From: DATAWZ01 sp036266975
GTDB lineage: Bacteria > Actinomycetota > Thermoleophilia > Solirubrobacterales > Solirubrobacteraceae
Assembly (NCBI GenBank): GCA_036266975.1
Contig: DATAWZ010000010.1
Span: forward strand, 1-35,210
Direction: 5' to 3'
Length of the DNA stretch: 35,210 nt
The notes beneath the pieces are model-generated. The model made no database searches and had not been told where the DNA came from. It was given only the letters and a program-made list of their open reading frames with translations. The position numbers and the translations under genes are program-made. Below, piece by piece: positions 1 through 8,542 of the stretch. The first letter of the stretch is position 1. Each line of letters opens with the position of its first letter.

Positions 1-176
1 TTGCCGAAGATGACGACCTTGGTGTCGCGCAGCTCCAGGCCGGCCGCGCGCGCCTCGCCGCTGTGATCGATCACCGCGAAGCACTTCAGCCCCCTGGCGT
101 CGAGCACGTCCTGCAGCCGCTGCACGGTCTCGTCGACCGAGTACGGGCTGAGCTTGCTGACCAGGCCGTCAGCCAT
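1..176 (-). CDS. DUF302 domain protein (partial, C-terminus beyond window)
   Basis: Reading the minus strand from an ATG at 176 gives 58 residues that run off the window edge. It starts MADGLVSKLSPYSV and contains DETVQRLQDVLDARGLKCFAVIDHS-like and LRDTKVVIFG segments, which match the start of DUF302 (an alpha/beta fold often found with thiol or membrane-stress genes). The function of the family is not established. The start overlaps the last 8 nt of glpX (stop at 169-171), so the two genes are probably co-transcribed and translationally coupled. The frame has the same G/C third-position bias as its neighbours. The family call is from motif memory; completeness cannot be judged because the gene is cut. 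Confidence 0.75.
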   Translation of the reverse strand, partial: MADGLVSKLSPYSVDETVQRLQDVLDARGLKCFAVIDHSGEARAAGLELRDTKVVIFG

Positions 177-1173
177 ACCGCTCGCCACCGGGGGTGGCGC
201 GCAGCTTGGCCCGATCGTGGGTGGCGCGGATCCAGCGCACGGTGCCCGAGCGCGAGCGCGTCACAAGCGACTCGGTCGTGGCGCCGCCCGCCGACGGATA
301 GCGCACGCCCTGGAGCACGTCGCCGTCGGTGACACCGGTGGCCGAGAAGAAGATGTCGTCGCCGCGCACGAGGTCGTCCTTGGTGAGCACGCGGCCGAGG
401 TCGTAGCCGGCGGCCAGGGCGGCCGAGCGCTCGTCCTCGTTGCGCGGCCACAGCCGGCCGAGCAGCTGCCCGCCGATGCACTTGATCGCCGACGCGGAGA
501 TGACGCCCTCGGGCGTGCCGCCGATGCCCCACAGCAGATCGACCGGCGAGTTGTCGGTGACGGCCAGCAGCGAGGCCGAGACGTCACCGTGGGAGATCAG
601 CCGCACGCGCGCGCCCGCCTCGCGGATCGCGCGAATGCCCTCCTCGTGGCGCGGGCGGTCGAGCACCACGACGATCACGTCGCGCACGTCGGTGCCCTTG
701 CGCTCGGCGATCAGCTGGACGGTCTCGCCGAGCGGGCGGTCCAGGTCGAGCAGGTCGGCGATCCGCGAGTGCCCGGCCATCTTCACCATGTACACGCACG
801 GCCCCGGGTCGAACATCGTCCCGCGCGGCGCGAGCGCGATCACCGCGAGCGCGCTCGGCATCCCGTGGGCGGCGAGCGTGGTGCCCTCGAGCGGGTCGAC
901 GGCGATGTCGACCGCGGGCGGCGTGCCGTCGCCGATCTGCTCGCCGTTGTAGAGCATCGGCGCCTCGTCCTTCTCGCCCTCGCCGATCACCACCACGCCG
1001 TCCATGTGCACCGACTGCAGCGCGTGACGCATGCCGTCGACGGCGGCCTGGTCGGCCCCCTCCTTATCGCCCATCCCGATCAGCCGGGCCGCGGCCATCG
1101 CCGCAGCCTCGGTCACGCGCACGAGCTCGAGCGCGGTGTTGCGGTCCGGACGTGTGGTCGGGTCAGGGCTCAT
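169..1173 (-). CDS. glpX: Fructose-1,6-bisphosphatase class II (GlpX)
   Basis: 334 aa, the usual length for GlpX. This cytosolic gluconeogenic enzyme hydrolyses fructose-1,6-bisphosphate to fructose-6-phosphate. Visible signatures are GEGEKDEAPML (about residues 64-74) and DPLEGTT (93-99), the metal- and phosphate-binding motifs of the lithium-sensitive phosphatase fold, followed by LLWGIGGTPEGV and the GDDIFFSATGVTDGD segment near the C-terminus. The ATG at 1173 precedes the conserved N-terminal helix (LVRVTEAAAMAAAR). It is divergent from the sugar kinase and pentose phosphate genes, so gluconeogenic and oxidative branches of hexose phosphate use sit back to back. A DUF302 gene overlaps its 3' end. 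Confidence 0.95.
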   Translation of the reverse strand: MSPDPTTRPDRNTALELVRVTEAAAMAAARLIGMGDKEGADQAAVDGMRHALQSVHMDGVVVIGEGEKDEAPMLYNGEQIGDGTPPAVDIAVDPLEGTTLAAHGMPSALAVIALAPRGTMFDPGPCVYMVKMAGHSRIADLLDLDRPLGETVQLIAERKGTDVRDVIVVVLDRPRHEEGIRAIREAGARVRLISHGDVSASLLAVTDNSPVDLLWGIGGTPEGVISASAIKCIGGQLLGRLWPRNEDERSAALAAGYDLGRVLTKDDLVRGDDIFFSATGVTDGDVLQGVRYPSAGGATTESLVTRSRSGTVRWIRATHDRAKLRATPGGERYG

Positions 1174-1296
1174 CTCGGCGACTGCCCCCCACGCCCACCG
1201 CCCCTGGTCGGCACAAACACGCGGTCAGCCTACAGGGTCCCAGCGCTCGGGGTCGGGCAGCCCGCGCCGGCGAGCGCCGTACGCCATGATGCGCGC
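1174..1296. promoter_or_regulatory. Divergent promoter region glpX / ROK kinase
   Basis: This 123-bp gap separates two divergent genes. On the minus strand a TAGGCT box (1232-1227) fits an actinobacterial -10 element for glpX; no convincing -35 was seen. On the plus strand CATGAT at 1285-1290 lies 6 nt before the GTG at 1297, the same spacing as other leaderless-type starts in the window. Both assignments rest on hexamer resemblance only. Confidence 0.35.
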
Positions 1297-2328
1297 GTGA
1301 GCGCGCAGCTCAGCGAGGCCGCGACCGCCGGCGTGCCGATGGCGACGGTCGTCGGAGTCGACGTCGGAGGGACGAAGGTCGCCACGGCGCTGATGCGCGA
1401 GGGGCGGCTGGCCGAGCCCGTTCTGCAGCCCACCGAGCTGCACAGCGCCGACGCGCTGATCGATCAGCTCGTGCGCCAGGTCGACGCGGTGCGCGAGCGC
1501 GCGGGGGACGAGGTCCAAGCCGTCGGGCTCGGCATCCCCTCGGTGATCGAGTGGTCGACCGGCCGCGTCCGCGCGAGCGTGAACGTCCCGCTCACGGACG
1601 TCCCGCTGCGCGAGGTCCTGCGCGAGCGGCTCGGCGTGCCGGTCTACGTCGATAACGACGCGACGTGCGCCGCGCTCGCCGAGGCCCACGACGACGAGGG
1701 CAGGCTCACGGCCCACGATCTGGTGATGATCACCGTCGGCACCGGCGTCGGCGGCGGCATCGTCGTCGACGGCCACGTCTACCGCGGCACGACCGGCGCC
1801 GCGGCCGAGATCGGGCACATGCTGATCGCCGCCGATCTCGACGCCGACGAGCCGGCCTTGGACGGCTTCCCGCGCCCGGGCTCGTTGGAGGCGCTGGCCT
1901 CCGGGCGCGCCCTGGACGCGCTCGCGCGCCGGGCGGCCTCCGATCACCCGGACTCGCCGCTCGGAAGGGCGCACGCCGCCGGCGAGACCGTCGCCGGTCC
2001 GCACTGCGTCCTGGCCGCCCAGGACGGCGACGAGGTCGCCTGCGCGGCGTTGGCGGTGCTCGGCCGGCGCCTGGGCATCGGGATCGCCAACCTCGTGAAC
2101 ATCTTCGACCCCGACGTCGTGGCCGTCGGCGGGGGCGCGAGCGCGGCCGGCGAGCTCCTGCTCGGCCCCGCCCGCGAGATGGCGGCGCGGTTCATACTGC
2201 CGGGGGTGGGTACCCGCACGGAGATCAGGCTCGCTCGTTCCGGTGCCGGAGCGGGCGTTCGGGGGGCAGCGCTGCTCGCGAGCCTGGAGCAGCAACGGCA
2301 GGGCGGACGCGGACTGCGGCGCGGCTGA
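1297..2328 (+). CDS. ROK-family sugar kinase (glucokinase-like), no zinc-binding cysteine motif
   Basis: 343 aa from GTG 1297 (an in-frame ATG at 1339 is an alternative start). The ATP-phosphate motif GVDVGGTK is at residues 20-27, the catalytic-base motif VDND at 118-121 (Asp121), TVGTGVGGGIV at 146-156 and EIGHM at 171-175. Its place upstream of gnd-zwf-opcA-pgl suggests glucose phosphorylation feeding the oxidative pentose phosphate pathway. Oddity: ROK kinases normally follow EIGH with a CxCGxxGC zinc motif; here the equivalent stretch (about 180-197) has no cysteine and reads GFPRPGSLEAL. It could therefore be a zinc-free kinase, or act on another sugar. The start choice rests on a -10-like box 6 nt upstream. 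Confidence 0.85.
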   Translation: MSAQLSEAATAGVPMATVVGVDVGGTKVATALMREGRLAEPVLQPTELHSADALIDQLVRQVDAVRERAGDEVQAVGLGIPSVIEWSTGRVRASVNVPLTDVPLREVLRERLGVPVYVDNDATCAALAEAHDDEGRLTAHDLVMITVGTGVGGGIVVDGHVYRGTTGAAAEIGHMLIAADLDADEPALDGFPRPGSLEALASGRALDALARRAASDHPDSPLGRAHAAGETVAGPHCVLAAQDGDEVACAALAVLGRRLGIGIANLVNIFDPDVVAVGGGASAAGELLLGPAREMAARFILPGVGTRTEIRLARSGAGAGVRGAALLASLEQQRQGGRGLRRG

Positions 2329-2386
2329 GCCGCGCACGGCACTCGCGGCGCACGACTTCACCCAGCACAACCGAAAGGAAGCAGCC

Positions 2387-3331
2387 ATGCAGATCGGGTT
2401 CGTCGGCCTGGGCCGCATGGGCGGCAACATGGTGCACCGCATTCGTCGCGACTCCGAGCACGAGGTCGTGGCCTTCGACTTCAGCAAGGAGGCGGTGGCG
2501 CAGGCCAAGGCCAACGGCGCGACCGGCGCCCGTACGCTCGCCGACCTCGTCAAGCGCCTGGAGCCGCCGCGCACGGTCTGGATCATGGTCCCCGCCGGCG
2601 ATCCCACCCAGCAGACCGTCGACAAGCTCGCCAGCCTGATGGACAGGGACGACACGATCGTCGACGGCGGCAACTCGAAGTGGACCGACGACAAGGTGCG
2701 CTCGGCGGCGCTGCGCAAGCTCGGCATCAACTACGTCGACGTCGGCGTCAGCGGCGGCGTGTGGGGCCTGGAGGTCGGCTACTGCATGATGGTCGGCGGC
2801 CCGGCCAAGGCGGTCAAGCGGCTCGCTCCGATCCTCGACGTGCTCGCCCCGACCACCGACGACGAGAGCCGCCACGCGATCGGCGATCGGGGCTGGATGC
2901 ACTTCGGCCCGTCGGGTGCCGGGCACTACGTGAAGATGGTCCACAACGGCATCGAGTACGGGCTGATGCAGGCCTACGGCGAGGGCTTCGACGTGCTCGA
3001 CAAGTGCGAGTACGAGATCGACCACGCCAAGGTCGCCCACCTCTGGCAGCAGGGCTCGGTCGTGCGCTCATGGCTGAACGGCCTGGCCGCACGCGCGTTC
3101 GAGCAGGACGGTAACGACCTGGGCGCGCTGCAGGGGTACACCGAGGACTCCGGAGAGGGACGCTGGACGATCGAGGACGCCACGCGACACGACGTGCCCA
3201 CCCCTGTGATCACGGCCGCGCTGTATGCGCGCTTCTACTCGCGCGGCAACGGCGACTTCACCCACCGGGTGCTCGCCGCGCTGCGCAACCAGTTCGGCGG
3301 CCACGCGGTACGGTCGGGGAAGAAGAGCTGA
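2387..3331 (+). CDS. gnd: 6-phosphogluconate dehydrogenase, decarboxylating (short type)
   Basis: 314 aa, the length of the short GndA/YqeC-type enzymes rather than the roughly 470-aa classical form. It converts 6-phosphogluconate to ribulose-5-phosphate and CO2. The Rossmann motif GFVGLGRMGGNM is at residues 4-15; then IVDGGNSKW, DVGVSGGVWGLEVGYCMMVGG and GHYVKMVHNGIEYG, which carry the substrate-binding and catalytic lysine/asparagine. An acidic residue after the second Rossmann strand (AFDFS) suggests NAD preference (inference). A good ribosome site (GAAAGGAAG, 2373-2381) precedes ATG 2387. The stop overlaps the zwf start by one base (TGATG), so translation is coupled. Confidence 0.95.
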   Translation: MQIGFVGLGRMGGNMVHRIRRDSEHEVVAFDFSKEAVAQAKANGATGARTLADLVKRLEPPRTVWIMVPAGDPTQQTVDKLASLMDRDDTIVDGGNSKWTDDKVRSAALRKLGINYVDVGVSGGVWGLEVGYCMMVGGPAKAVKRLAPILDVLAPTTDDESRHAIGDRGWMHFGPSGAGHYVKMVHNGIEYGLMQAYGEGFDVLDKCEYEIDHAKVAHLWQQGSVVRSWLNGLAARAFEQDGNDLGALQGYTEDSGEGRWTIEDATRHDVPTPVITAALYARFYSRGNGDFTHRVLAALRNQFGGHAVRSGKKS

Positions 3332-4857
3332 TGGCCCTCACCGAGGCCGACAATCCGCTCACGCTCGGCCTCGAGCGGCTGCCGGTCCACCCGACGACGC
3401 TGACGATCTTCGGCGCCACCGGGGATCTCTCACGGCGCAAGCTCCTGCCCGCGCTCTACAACCTCGCCCACGAGGGCGGCCTGCCCGAGCGCTTCCACCT
3501 GATCGGCGTCTCGCGCCGGGACATGCCCCACGGCGACTTTCGCGAGATGGCCGCCGAGGCGATCCGCAGCTTCTCGCGGCGGGCCCCCGACGAGGAGGTG
3601 CTCGATCGGCTGCTCGCCGACGCTCGCTACATCCCGGGGACGTTCGACAACCCGTGGGTCTACGAGGAGCTGTGCCGCACGCTGATGGAGCTCGACAACA
3701 TCGACGGCCGGCCGCTGAACCGGTGCTTCTACGTCTCGACCGCGCCGAGCTTCTTCCCGGTCATCATCAAGGCGCTCGGCGAGAACGAGCTGCACCACCA
3801 TCCCGAGTGCGACGTGCGGGTGGTGATCGAGAAGCCGTTCGGGACGACCCTGGCCGAGGCGCAGCAGCTCAACGCCGAGGTCCTGTCGGTCTTCGAGGAG
3901 CAGCAGGTGTTCCGCATCGACCACTACCTGGGCAAGGAGACGGTCCAGAACATGCTCGCGTTCCGCTTCGCGAACACGATGTTCGAGCCGCTCTGGAACC
4001 GCAACTACGTCGACTCGGTGCAGATCACCGCCGCCGAGGACCTCGGGATCGGCACGCGCGCGGGCTACTACGACACCGCGGGCGCGCTGCGCGACCTGAT
4101 CCAGAACCACATGCTCCAGCTGCTGACGCTGCTGTGCATGGAGCCGCCGGTCGGTTTCACCGCCGACGAGGTCCGCGACGAGAAGGTCAAGGTCCTGCAC
4201 GCGATCCACGCGCCGACCCCCGAGGAGGTCCCCCGGATGGCGGTCCGGGCCCAGTACGGCCCCGGCGTCTCCGGCGGCGAGGAGGTCGTCGGCTACCTGC
4301 AGGAGGACGGCGTGCCCTCGGACTCGATCACCGAGACCTACGCGGCGCTCCGTCTGCACGTGCAGAACTGGCGCTGGGCGGACGTGCCCTTCTACCTGCG
4401 CACGGCCAAGCGCCTGGCCCGCAAGGTCACCGAGATCGCGATCACGCTGAAGCCCGTGCCGCACCTGGCCTTCCGGCACGACGCCGCTGCCGGCGTGCGC
4501 GCGAACCAGCTCGTGCTCACGCTGCAGCCCAATGAGGGCGTCTCGGTCCAGCTGGGGGCGAAGGTACCGGGCACGCGCATGACGATCCGGCCCGTGAACA
4601 TGGAGTTCCTCTACGGGACGGCCTTCATCTCCCAGTCCCCGGAAGCCTACGAGCGGCTGATCACCGACGCGATGCGCGGCGACGCCACGCTGTTCACCCG
4701 CAACGACGAGGTCGAGGCCCAGTGGCGCGTCTGCGACCCGATCGTCGGCACCTGGGCCGCGACCCCCGGGCCGCTGCCCCAGTACGCGGCCGGCAGCCAG
4801 GGCCCGGTTGAGGGCGCGTCGCTGCTGCTCCCCGGCCACCACTGGCGCGCGATCTAG
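3331..4857 (+). CDS. zwf: Glucose-6-phosphate 1-dehydrogenase
   Basis: 508 aa, full family length. It oxidises glucose-6-phosphate to 6-phosphogluconolactone with NAD(P)+. The coenzyme-binding GATGDLSRRKLLPAL begins at residue 28. The active-site signature RIDHYLGKE is at 195-203, with the substrate-binding Asp/His/Tyr. EKPFGTT (about 167) and the C-terminal FLYGTAF and YERLITDAMRGD segments are all present. The ATG is formed by the overlap with the gnd stop. It sits with gnd, opcA and pgl, which gives the complete oxidative branch in one operon. Confidence 0.97.
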   Translation: MALTEADNPLTLGLERLPVHPTTLTIFGATGDLSRRKLLPALYNLAHEGGLPERFHLIGVSRRDMPHGDFREMAAEAIRSFSRRAPDEEVLDRLLADARYIPGTFDNPWVYEELCRTLMELDNIDGRPLNRCFYVSTAPSFFPVIIKALGENELHHHPECDVRVVIEKPFGTTLAEAQQLNAEVLSVFEEQQVFRIDHYLGKETVQNMLAFRFANTMFEPLWNRNYVDSVQITAAEDLGIGTRAGYYDTAGALRDLIQNHMLQLLTLLCMEPPVGFTADEVRDEKVKVLHAIHAPTPEEVPRMAVRAQYGPGVSGGEEVVGYLQEDGVPSDSITETYAALRLHVQNWRWADVPFYLRTAKRLARKVTEIAITLKPVPHLAFRHDAAAGVRANQLVLTLQPNEGVSVQLGAKVPGTRMTIRPVNMEFLYGTAFISQSPEAYERLITDAMRGDATLFTRNDEVEAQWRVCDPIVGTWAATPGPLPQYAAGSQGPVEGASLLLPGHHWRAI

Positions 4858-4868
4858 CGCTTGACCCG

Positions 4869-5933
4869 ATGCCCGCCGTCGCCGACAGCGTCTGGACCGC
4901 TCGCGACACCACTCCGGCGGAGATCGAGAGCGCGCTGCGCGATCTGCGCGGCGAGCGCTTCGCCGAGGACCAAAGCTTTGTCCCGGCGCGCGTGCTGAAC
5001 CTGATCTCGATCGTCGATCGCGAATGGAGCGGGGAGATCGCCAACCGCATGCGCGGCGTCGGGCGCTTTCACCCCTCGCGCACGGTCGTGTGCGCGGTCG
5101 AGCCCCGGCGTACGGCTTTGGACGCGACGGTCATCGTCGCCTCGGACACGCGGCCGGCCCCGGGCGAGATCGCGCTCACCCGTGAGACGGTGATCATCAC
5201 GATGGGCACCGGGCACCTGCCGCACGTGGACTCGATCGTCGACGCGCTGGTCATCACCGACCTGCCGACGATGGCCTGGTCGCCGCATGGGCATCGCGTC
5301 GCGATCGACGCGCTGCGCGAGCTCATCCAGATCGTCCTGCTCGACTCGCTCGATGACCCCGAGCTCGACGAGGGACTCGCGCGTGCCCACGAGCTCGCCA
5401 CGGCCGACCTGAAGGTCGTCGACCTCGCCTGGCTGCGCAGCCTGCCCTGGCGAGAGCGGCTGGCGGCGACCTTCGATCCGCCGGCGCTGCGCCACGAGCT
5501 GCGCCGCATCACCGCGGTCAACGTGCGCCACAACCCCGATTCGGCCGCCGCCGCGCTGTTGCTCGTGGGCTGGCTCGCCTCGCGCCTGGGCTGGAAGCCG
5601 ACCAAGCTGATCGAACGTCGCGAGTCGCTGACCGGCCACCTGCGCGCGCGCTCGGGCGAGGTGTCGGTGACGCTCGACCCGGTCCCCCAGGAGGTTCGCG
5701 GCCTCGCCGGCGTGACGCTCGAGACCGCCTCCGGCGCCTCGGTCGCCTTCGACCGCGGCCCCGGCGGGCTGAAGGCCGTCCGGCGCGATCGCCGCGGCGT
5801 CGAGCAGCACTGGACGATCCTCGGCGCCTCGCGCGGGGAGGGCGGGATCCTCGGCGAGGGCATCCGTCAGGCGCTCAACTTCGACCCGACCTACGCCGAC
5901 ACGCTCGAGGCCGCGATGACGATGGCGCCATGA
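4869..5933 (+). CDS. opcA: Glucose-6-phosphate dehydrogenase assembly protein OpcA
   Basis: 354 aa, starting 11 nt after zwf. OpcA is a non-catalytic partner required for full G6PDH activity in cyanobacteria and actinobacteria, and is almost always next to zwf. The family's N-terminal region (TPAEIESALRDLRGE), the RVLNLISIVD and GRFHPSRTVV segments, and the central HLPHVDSIVDALVITDLPTMAWSPHG-like part (about residues 116-141) are recognisable. The C-terminal part is more divergent. The stop overlaps the pgl start (ATGA), so the genes are co-translated. Position and motifs agree. Confidence 0.93.
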   Translation: MPAVADSVWTARDTTPAEIESALRDLRGERFAEDQSFVPARVLNLISIVDREWSGEIANRMRGVGRFHPSRTVVCAVEPRRTALDATVIVASDTRPAPGEIALTRETVIITMGTGHLPHVDSIVDALVITDLPTMAWSPHGHRVAIDALRELIQIVLLDSLDDPELDEGLARAHELATADLKVVDLAWLRSLPWRERLAATFDPPALRHELRRITAVNVRHNPDSAAAALLLVGWLASRLGWKPTKLIERRESLTGHLRARSGEVSVTLDPVPQEVRGLAGVTLETASGASVAFDRGPGGLKAVRRDRRGVEQHWTILGASRGEGGILGEGIRQALNFDPTYADTLEAAMTMAP

Positions 5934-6616
5934 GCCTTGAGCTCCACGTGCTCGCCGACGCCGACGGCGCGGCGGCGCGAACCGCCGAGGTTCTCGCCGC
6001 CGCCGCCCGCGACGCGCTCGCGGCCCGCGGCGTCGCGCACCTCTCGCTCGCCGGGGGCTCGACACCGCGCCGCGCCTACGAGCAGCTCGGCGCGCTGATC
6101 GACGACTGGAGCGCGGTGCACCTGTGGTTCGGCGACGAGCGCTGCGTCGGGGCCGATGACCCCGAGTCCAACTACCGCATGGTCGCCGAGACCCTGCACG
6201 CGACGGGCGCGCACATCCACCGCATCGCGGGCGAGCTCGGCGCCGAGGCGGCGGCGAGCGCCTACGCCGCTGAGCTGAGCGAGGTGCTCGGCCCAGCCCC
6301 GCTCGACCTCGCGCTGCTTGGCCTGGGCGAGGACGGCCACACCGCATCGCTGTTCCCCGGGCACGCCGAGGTGCTCGACCGCGAGGCGATCTGCCTGCCC
6401 GTCCACGACGCGCCCAAACCGCCGCCCGACCGCGTCACGCTGTCGATGGGCGTGCTGCTGCGGGCCCGGCAGATCGTGCTGCTCGCCGCCGGCGAGGGCA
6501 AGCGCGAGCCGCTGGACGCGGTGCTCGCCGGCCCGAACCCCGCCACCCCGGCGAGCCTGCTCGCCGAGGGCGCGCTGGAGCTGATCGTCGACGAGGCCGC
6601 CCATCCCTCCGGATGA
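5930..6616 (+). CDS. pgl: 6-phosphogluconolactonase
   Basis: 228 aa, typical of the DevB/SOL family. It hydrolyses 6-phosphogluconolactone to 6-phosphogluconate, between Zwf and Gnd. Motifs: LSLAGGSTPRRAYEQL (residues 38-53), WFGDERCVGADDPESNY (66-82) and LLGLGEDGHTASLFPGH (about 126-142), which are the phosphate-binding and catalytic loops. Four-base ATGA overlaps at both ends (opcA stop, histidine phosphatase start) place it inside the operon. Confidence 0.95.
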   Translation: MSLELHVLADADGAAARTAEVLAAAARDALAARGVAHLSLAGGSTPRRAYEQLGALIDDWSAVHLWFGDERCVGADDPESNYRMVAETLHATGAHIHRIAGELGAEAAASAYAAELSEVLGPAPLDLALLGLGEDGHTASLFPGHAEVLDREAICLPVHDAPKPPPDRVTLSMGVLLRARQIVLLAAGEGKREPLDAVLAGPNPATPASLLAEGALELIVDEAAHPSG

Positions 6617-7191
6617 GCGGCGTGCTGTACCTCATTCGCCACGCCCAGACCGAGTGGACGGTCTCCGGTCAGCACACGGGCCACACCGACATCCCCCTGA
6701 CCGACCGCGGCCGCGAGGCGGCCACCGCGCTGGGACGGGCGCTCGCCGGGCGGACGTTCTCGCTCGTGCTCACCAGCCCTCTCTCCCGCGCCCGCGAGAC
6801 GTGCACGCGCGCCGGCTACGGCGAGCAGGCGCAGGTCCGCGAGGCGCTGCGCGAGTGGGACTACGGGGCCTACGAGGGCCTCACGACCAACCAGATCCGC
6901 CGCGAGCGGCCGGGCTGGGACGTCTTCCGCGACGGCTGCCCGCAGGGCGAGACCGCCGCGCAGGTGGGAGCCCGGGTCGACGCGATGATCGCCGAGGCGA
7001 CGGGCGCGGGCGGCGATGTCGCCGTGTTCGCCCACGGCCACTGCCTGCGCGTGCTCGGCGCGCGCTGGGTGGGGCTCGACGCCGCCCAGGGCGCGCTGAT
7101 CGCGCTGTCGCCGGGCTCGATCTCGGTGCTCGGCCACGAACGGGAGCGGCCGGTGATCCGGCTTTGGAATCAGGTCGTAGGCACGGCTTGA
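6613..7191 (+). CDS. Histidine phosphatase family protein (phosphoglycerate-mutase-like)
   Basis: 192 aa. The RHG-type phosphohistidine motif LIRHAQTEW (His10) starts the protein. It is followed by LTSPLSRARETC, an acidic EWDYGAYEG segment and the second catalytic histidine in AHGHCLRVLGARW. Members act as sugar-phosphate phosphatases or mutases; the substrate cannot be read from sequence. The ATGA overlap with pgl makes it the last gene of the pentose phosphate run, so a phosphorylated sugar or glycolytic intermediate is a reasonable guess. The stop at 7191 overlaps the -35-like box of the egt promoter. Confidence 0.88.
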   Translation: MSGVLYLIRHAQTEWTVSGQHTGHTDIPLTDRGREAATALGRALAGRTFSLVLTSPLSRARETCTRAGYGEQAQVREALREWDYGAYEGLTTNQIRRERPGWDVFRDGCPQGETAAQVGARVDAMIAEATGAGGDVAVFAHGHCLRVLGARWVGLDAAQGALIALSPGSISVLGHERERPVIRLWNQVVGTA

Positions 7192-7218
7192 CCTCAACTC
7201 GTACGCATGGCGTAACGT
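7188..7218 (+). promoter_or_regulatory. Predicted promoter of egtBD
   Basis: TTGACC (7188-7193) and TAACGT (7213-7218) are separated by 19 bp, a reasonable -35/-10 pair. A purine-rich AAGGAG lies at 7229-7234, rather far (15 nt) from the ATG at 7250. Predicted by eye only. Confidence 0.4.
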
Positions 7219-7249
7219 CTCAGCGGGCAAGGAGACGAGACGACTGCCG

Positions 7250-8542
7250 ATGAGCACCACAAGCTCCCTCCCCACGGCCCTGATCGACTCCCTGGTGTGC
7301 GCGCGAGCGCGCACGCTGGCGCTGACGGGGGCGATTTCCGGCGCCGACCTCGAGCGCTCGCATTCGGCGATCATGAGCCCGCTCGTGTGGGATCTCGCGC
7401 ATATCGCCGCCTACGAGGACCTCTGGCTGGTCCACCGCCACGGCGAGCGCGAGCTGCTGCACCCCGAGCTGGCCGAGCTCTATGACGCCTTCGAGACGCC
7501 ACGCGCGGTGCGGGCCGACCTGCCGCTGCTCTCGCACGAGCAGTCGCTGGACTACATGCAGCAGGTCCGCCAGCGCACGTTCGGGGTGATCGACGAATGC
7601 GGCGTCGACGACGGGGTCCTGCACGAGATGGTCGCCTGCCATGAGCGCCAGCACCTCGAGACGATGCTCCAGACGATCGAGCTGGCCGAGCTGACCGGCT
7701 GGGCCCCCGGAGAGGACCTCGGCCCGGGCGCGGTGGCCGCGCACACGGGCCTTGAGACCGTCGAGGTCCCCGCGGGCCCCGGTCTGCTCGGCGCACCGCG
7801 CGGGCGCTTCTGCTTCGACAACGAGCTCCCGCGCCGGGAGATCGAGCTGCCCTCGTTCCGGATCGGCCGCACGCCGGTCACCAACGCGACCTGGCTCACC
7901 TTCGCCGAGGGCGGGGGCTACGAGCGCCGCGAGTGGTGGTCGGACGAGGGCTGGGCCTGGAAGGAGGAGTACGACATCGAGCGACCGGCTGGCTGGCGCC
8001 TTGACCCTGATGGGGGCTCGGTGCAGGAATGGCGGCGAGGCGCGTGGGAAGCGCTTCGCGGCGACCGCCCGGTGATCCACATCAGCTGGTTCGAGGCCGA
8101 CGCCTTCGCTCGGGCCCACGGCGTGCGACTGCCGACCGAGGCTCAGTGGGAGAAGGCGGCGACCTGGGATCAGCAGGCCGGCACCGCGCGGGCGTGGCCG
8201 TGGGGGCCGCAGGCGCCGGACCCGACGCGCGCGAACCTGATCGACGAGGGCCCGCTCGGCACCCTGCCGGTCGGGGTGCTGCCGGCGAGCGCGTCGCCGT
8301 GTGGCGCGCTGGGGATGATCGGCGACGTCTGGGAGTGGACCTCGAGCGAGTTCGGCGGCTACCCGGGCTTCCGCTCCCACCCCTACCGGGAGTATTCAGA
8401 GGTGTTCTTCGACCGGGGCTACCGCGTGCTGCGCGGTGGGTCCTGGGCGACGTCGGCGGCGGTCGGGACGGCGACCTTCCGCAACTGGGATCTGCCCCAG
8501 CGCCGCCAGATCTTCGCCGGGTTGAGGATCGCGAGCGCATGA
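7250..8542 (+). CDS. egtB: Ergothioneine biosynthesis sulfoxide synthase EgtB
   Basis: 430 aa with the two expected parts: an N-terminal DinB-like helical bundle (to about 160) and a C-terminal formylglycine-generating-enzyme-like domain (about 170-430, with GGSW and NWDLPQRRQIFAGLR). EgtB is a non-haem iron enzyme that couples hercynine with a thiol using O2. The iron triad is visible as His51 (DLAHIAAYEDLW) and His131/His135 (HERQHLE). Arg85 and Arg88 are spaced like the arginines that bind gamma-glutamylcysteine in mycobacterial EgtB, which hints at that donor (inference from memory of the structure). The egtD start overlaps its stop by 4 nt. No egtA, egtC or egtE is in the window. Confidence 0.93.
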   Translation: MSTTSSLPTALIDSLVCARARTLALTGAISGADLERSHSAIMSPLVWDLAHIAAYEDLWLVHRHGERELLHPELAELYDAFETPRAVRADLPLLSHEQSLDYMQQVRQRTFGVIDECGVDDGVLHEMVACHERQHLETMLQTIELAELTGWAPGEDLGPGAVAAHTGLETVEVPAGPGLLGAPRGRFCFDNELPRREIELPSFRIGRTPVTNATWLTFAEGGGYERREWWSDEGWAWKEEYDIERPAGWRLDPDGGSVQEWRRGAWEALRGDRPVIHISWFEADAFARAHGVRLPTEAQWEKAATWDQQAGTARAWPWGPQAPDPTRANLIDEGPLGTLPVGVLPASASPCGALGMIGDVWEWTSSEFGGYPGFRSHPYREYSEVFFDRGYRVLRGGSWATSAAVGTATFRNWDLPQRRQIFAGLRIASA

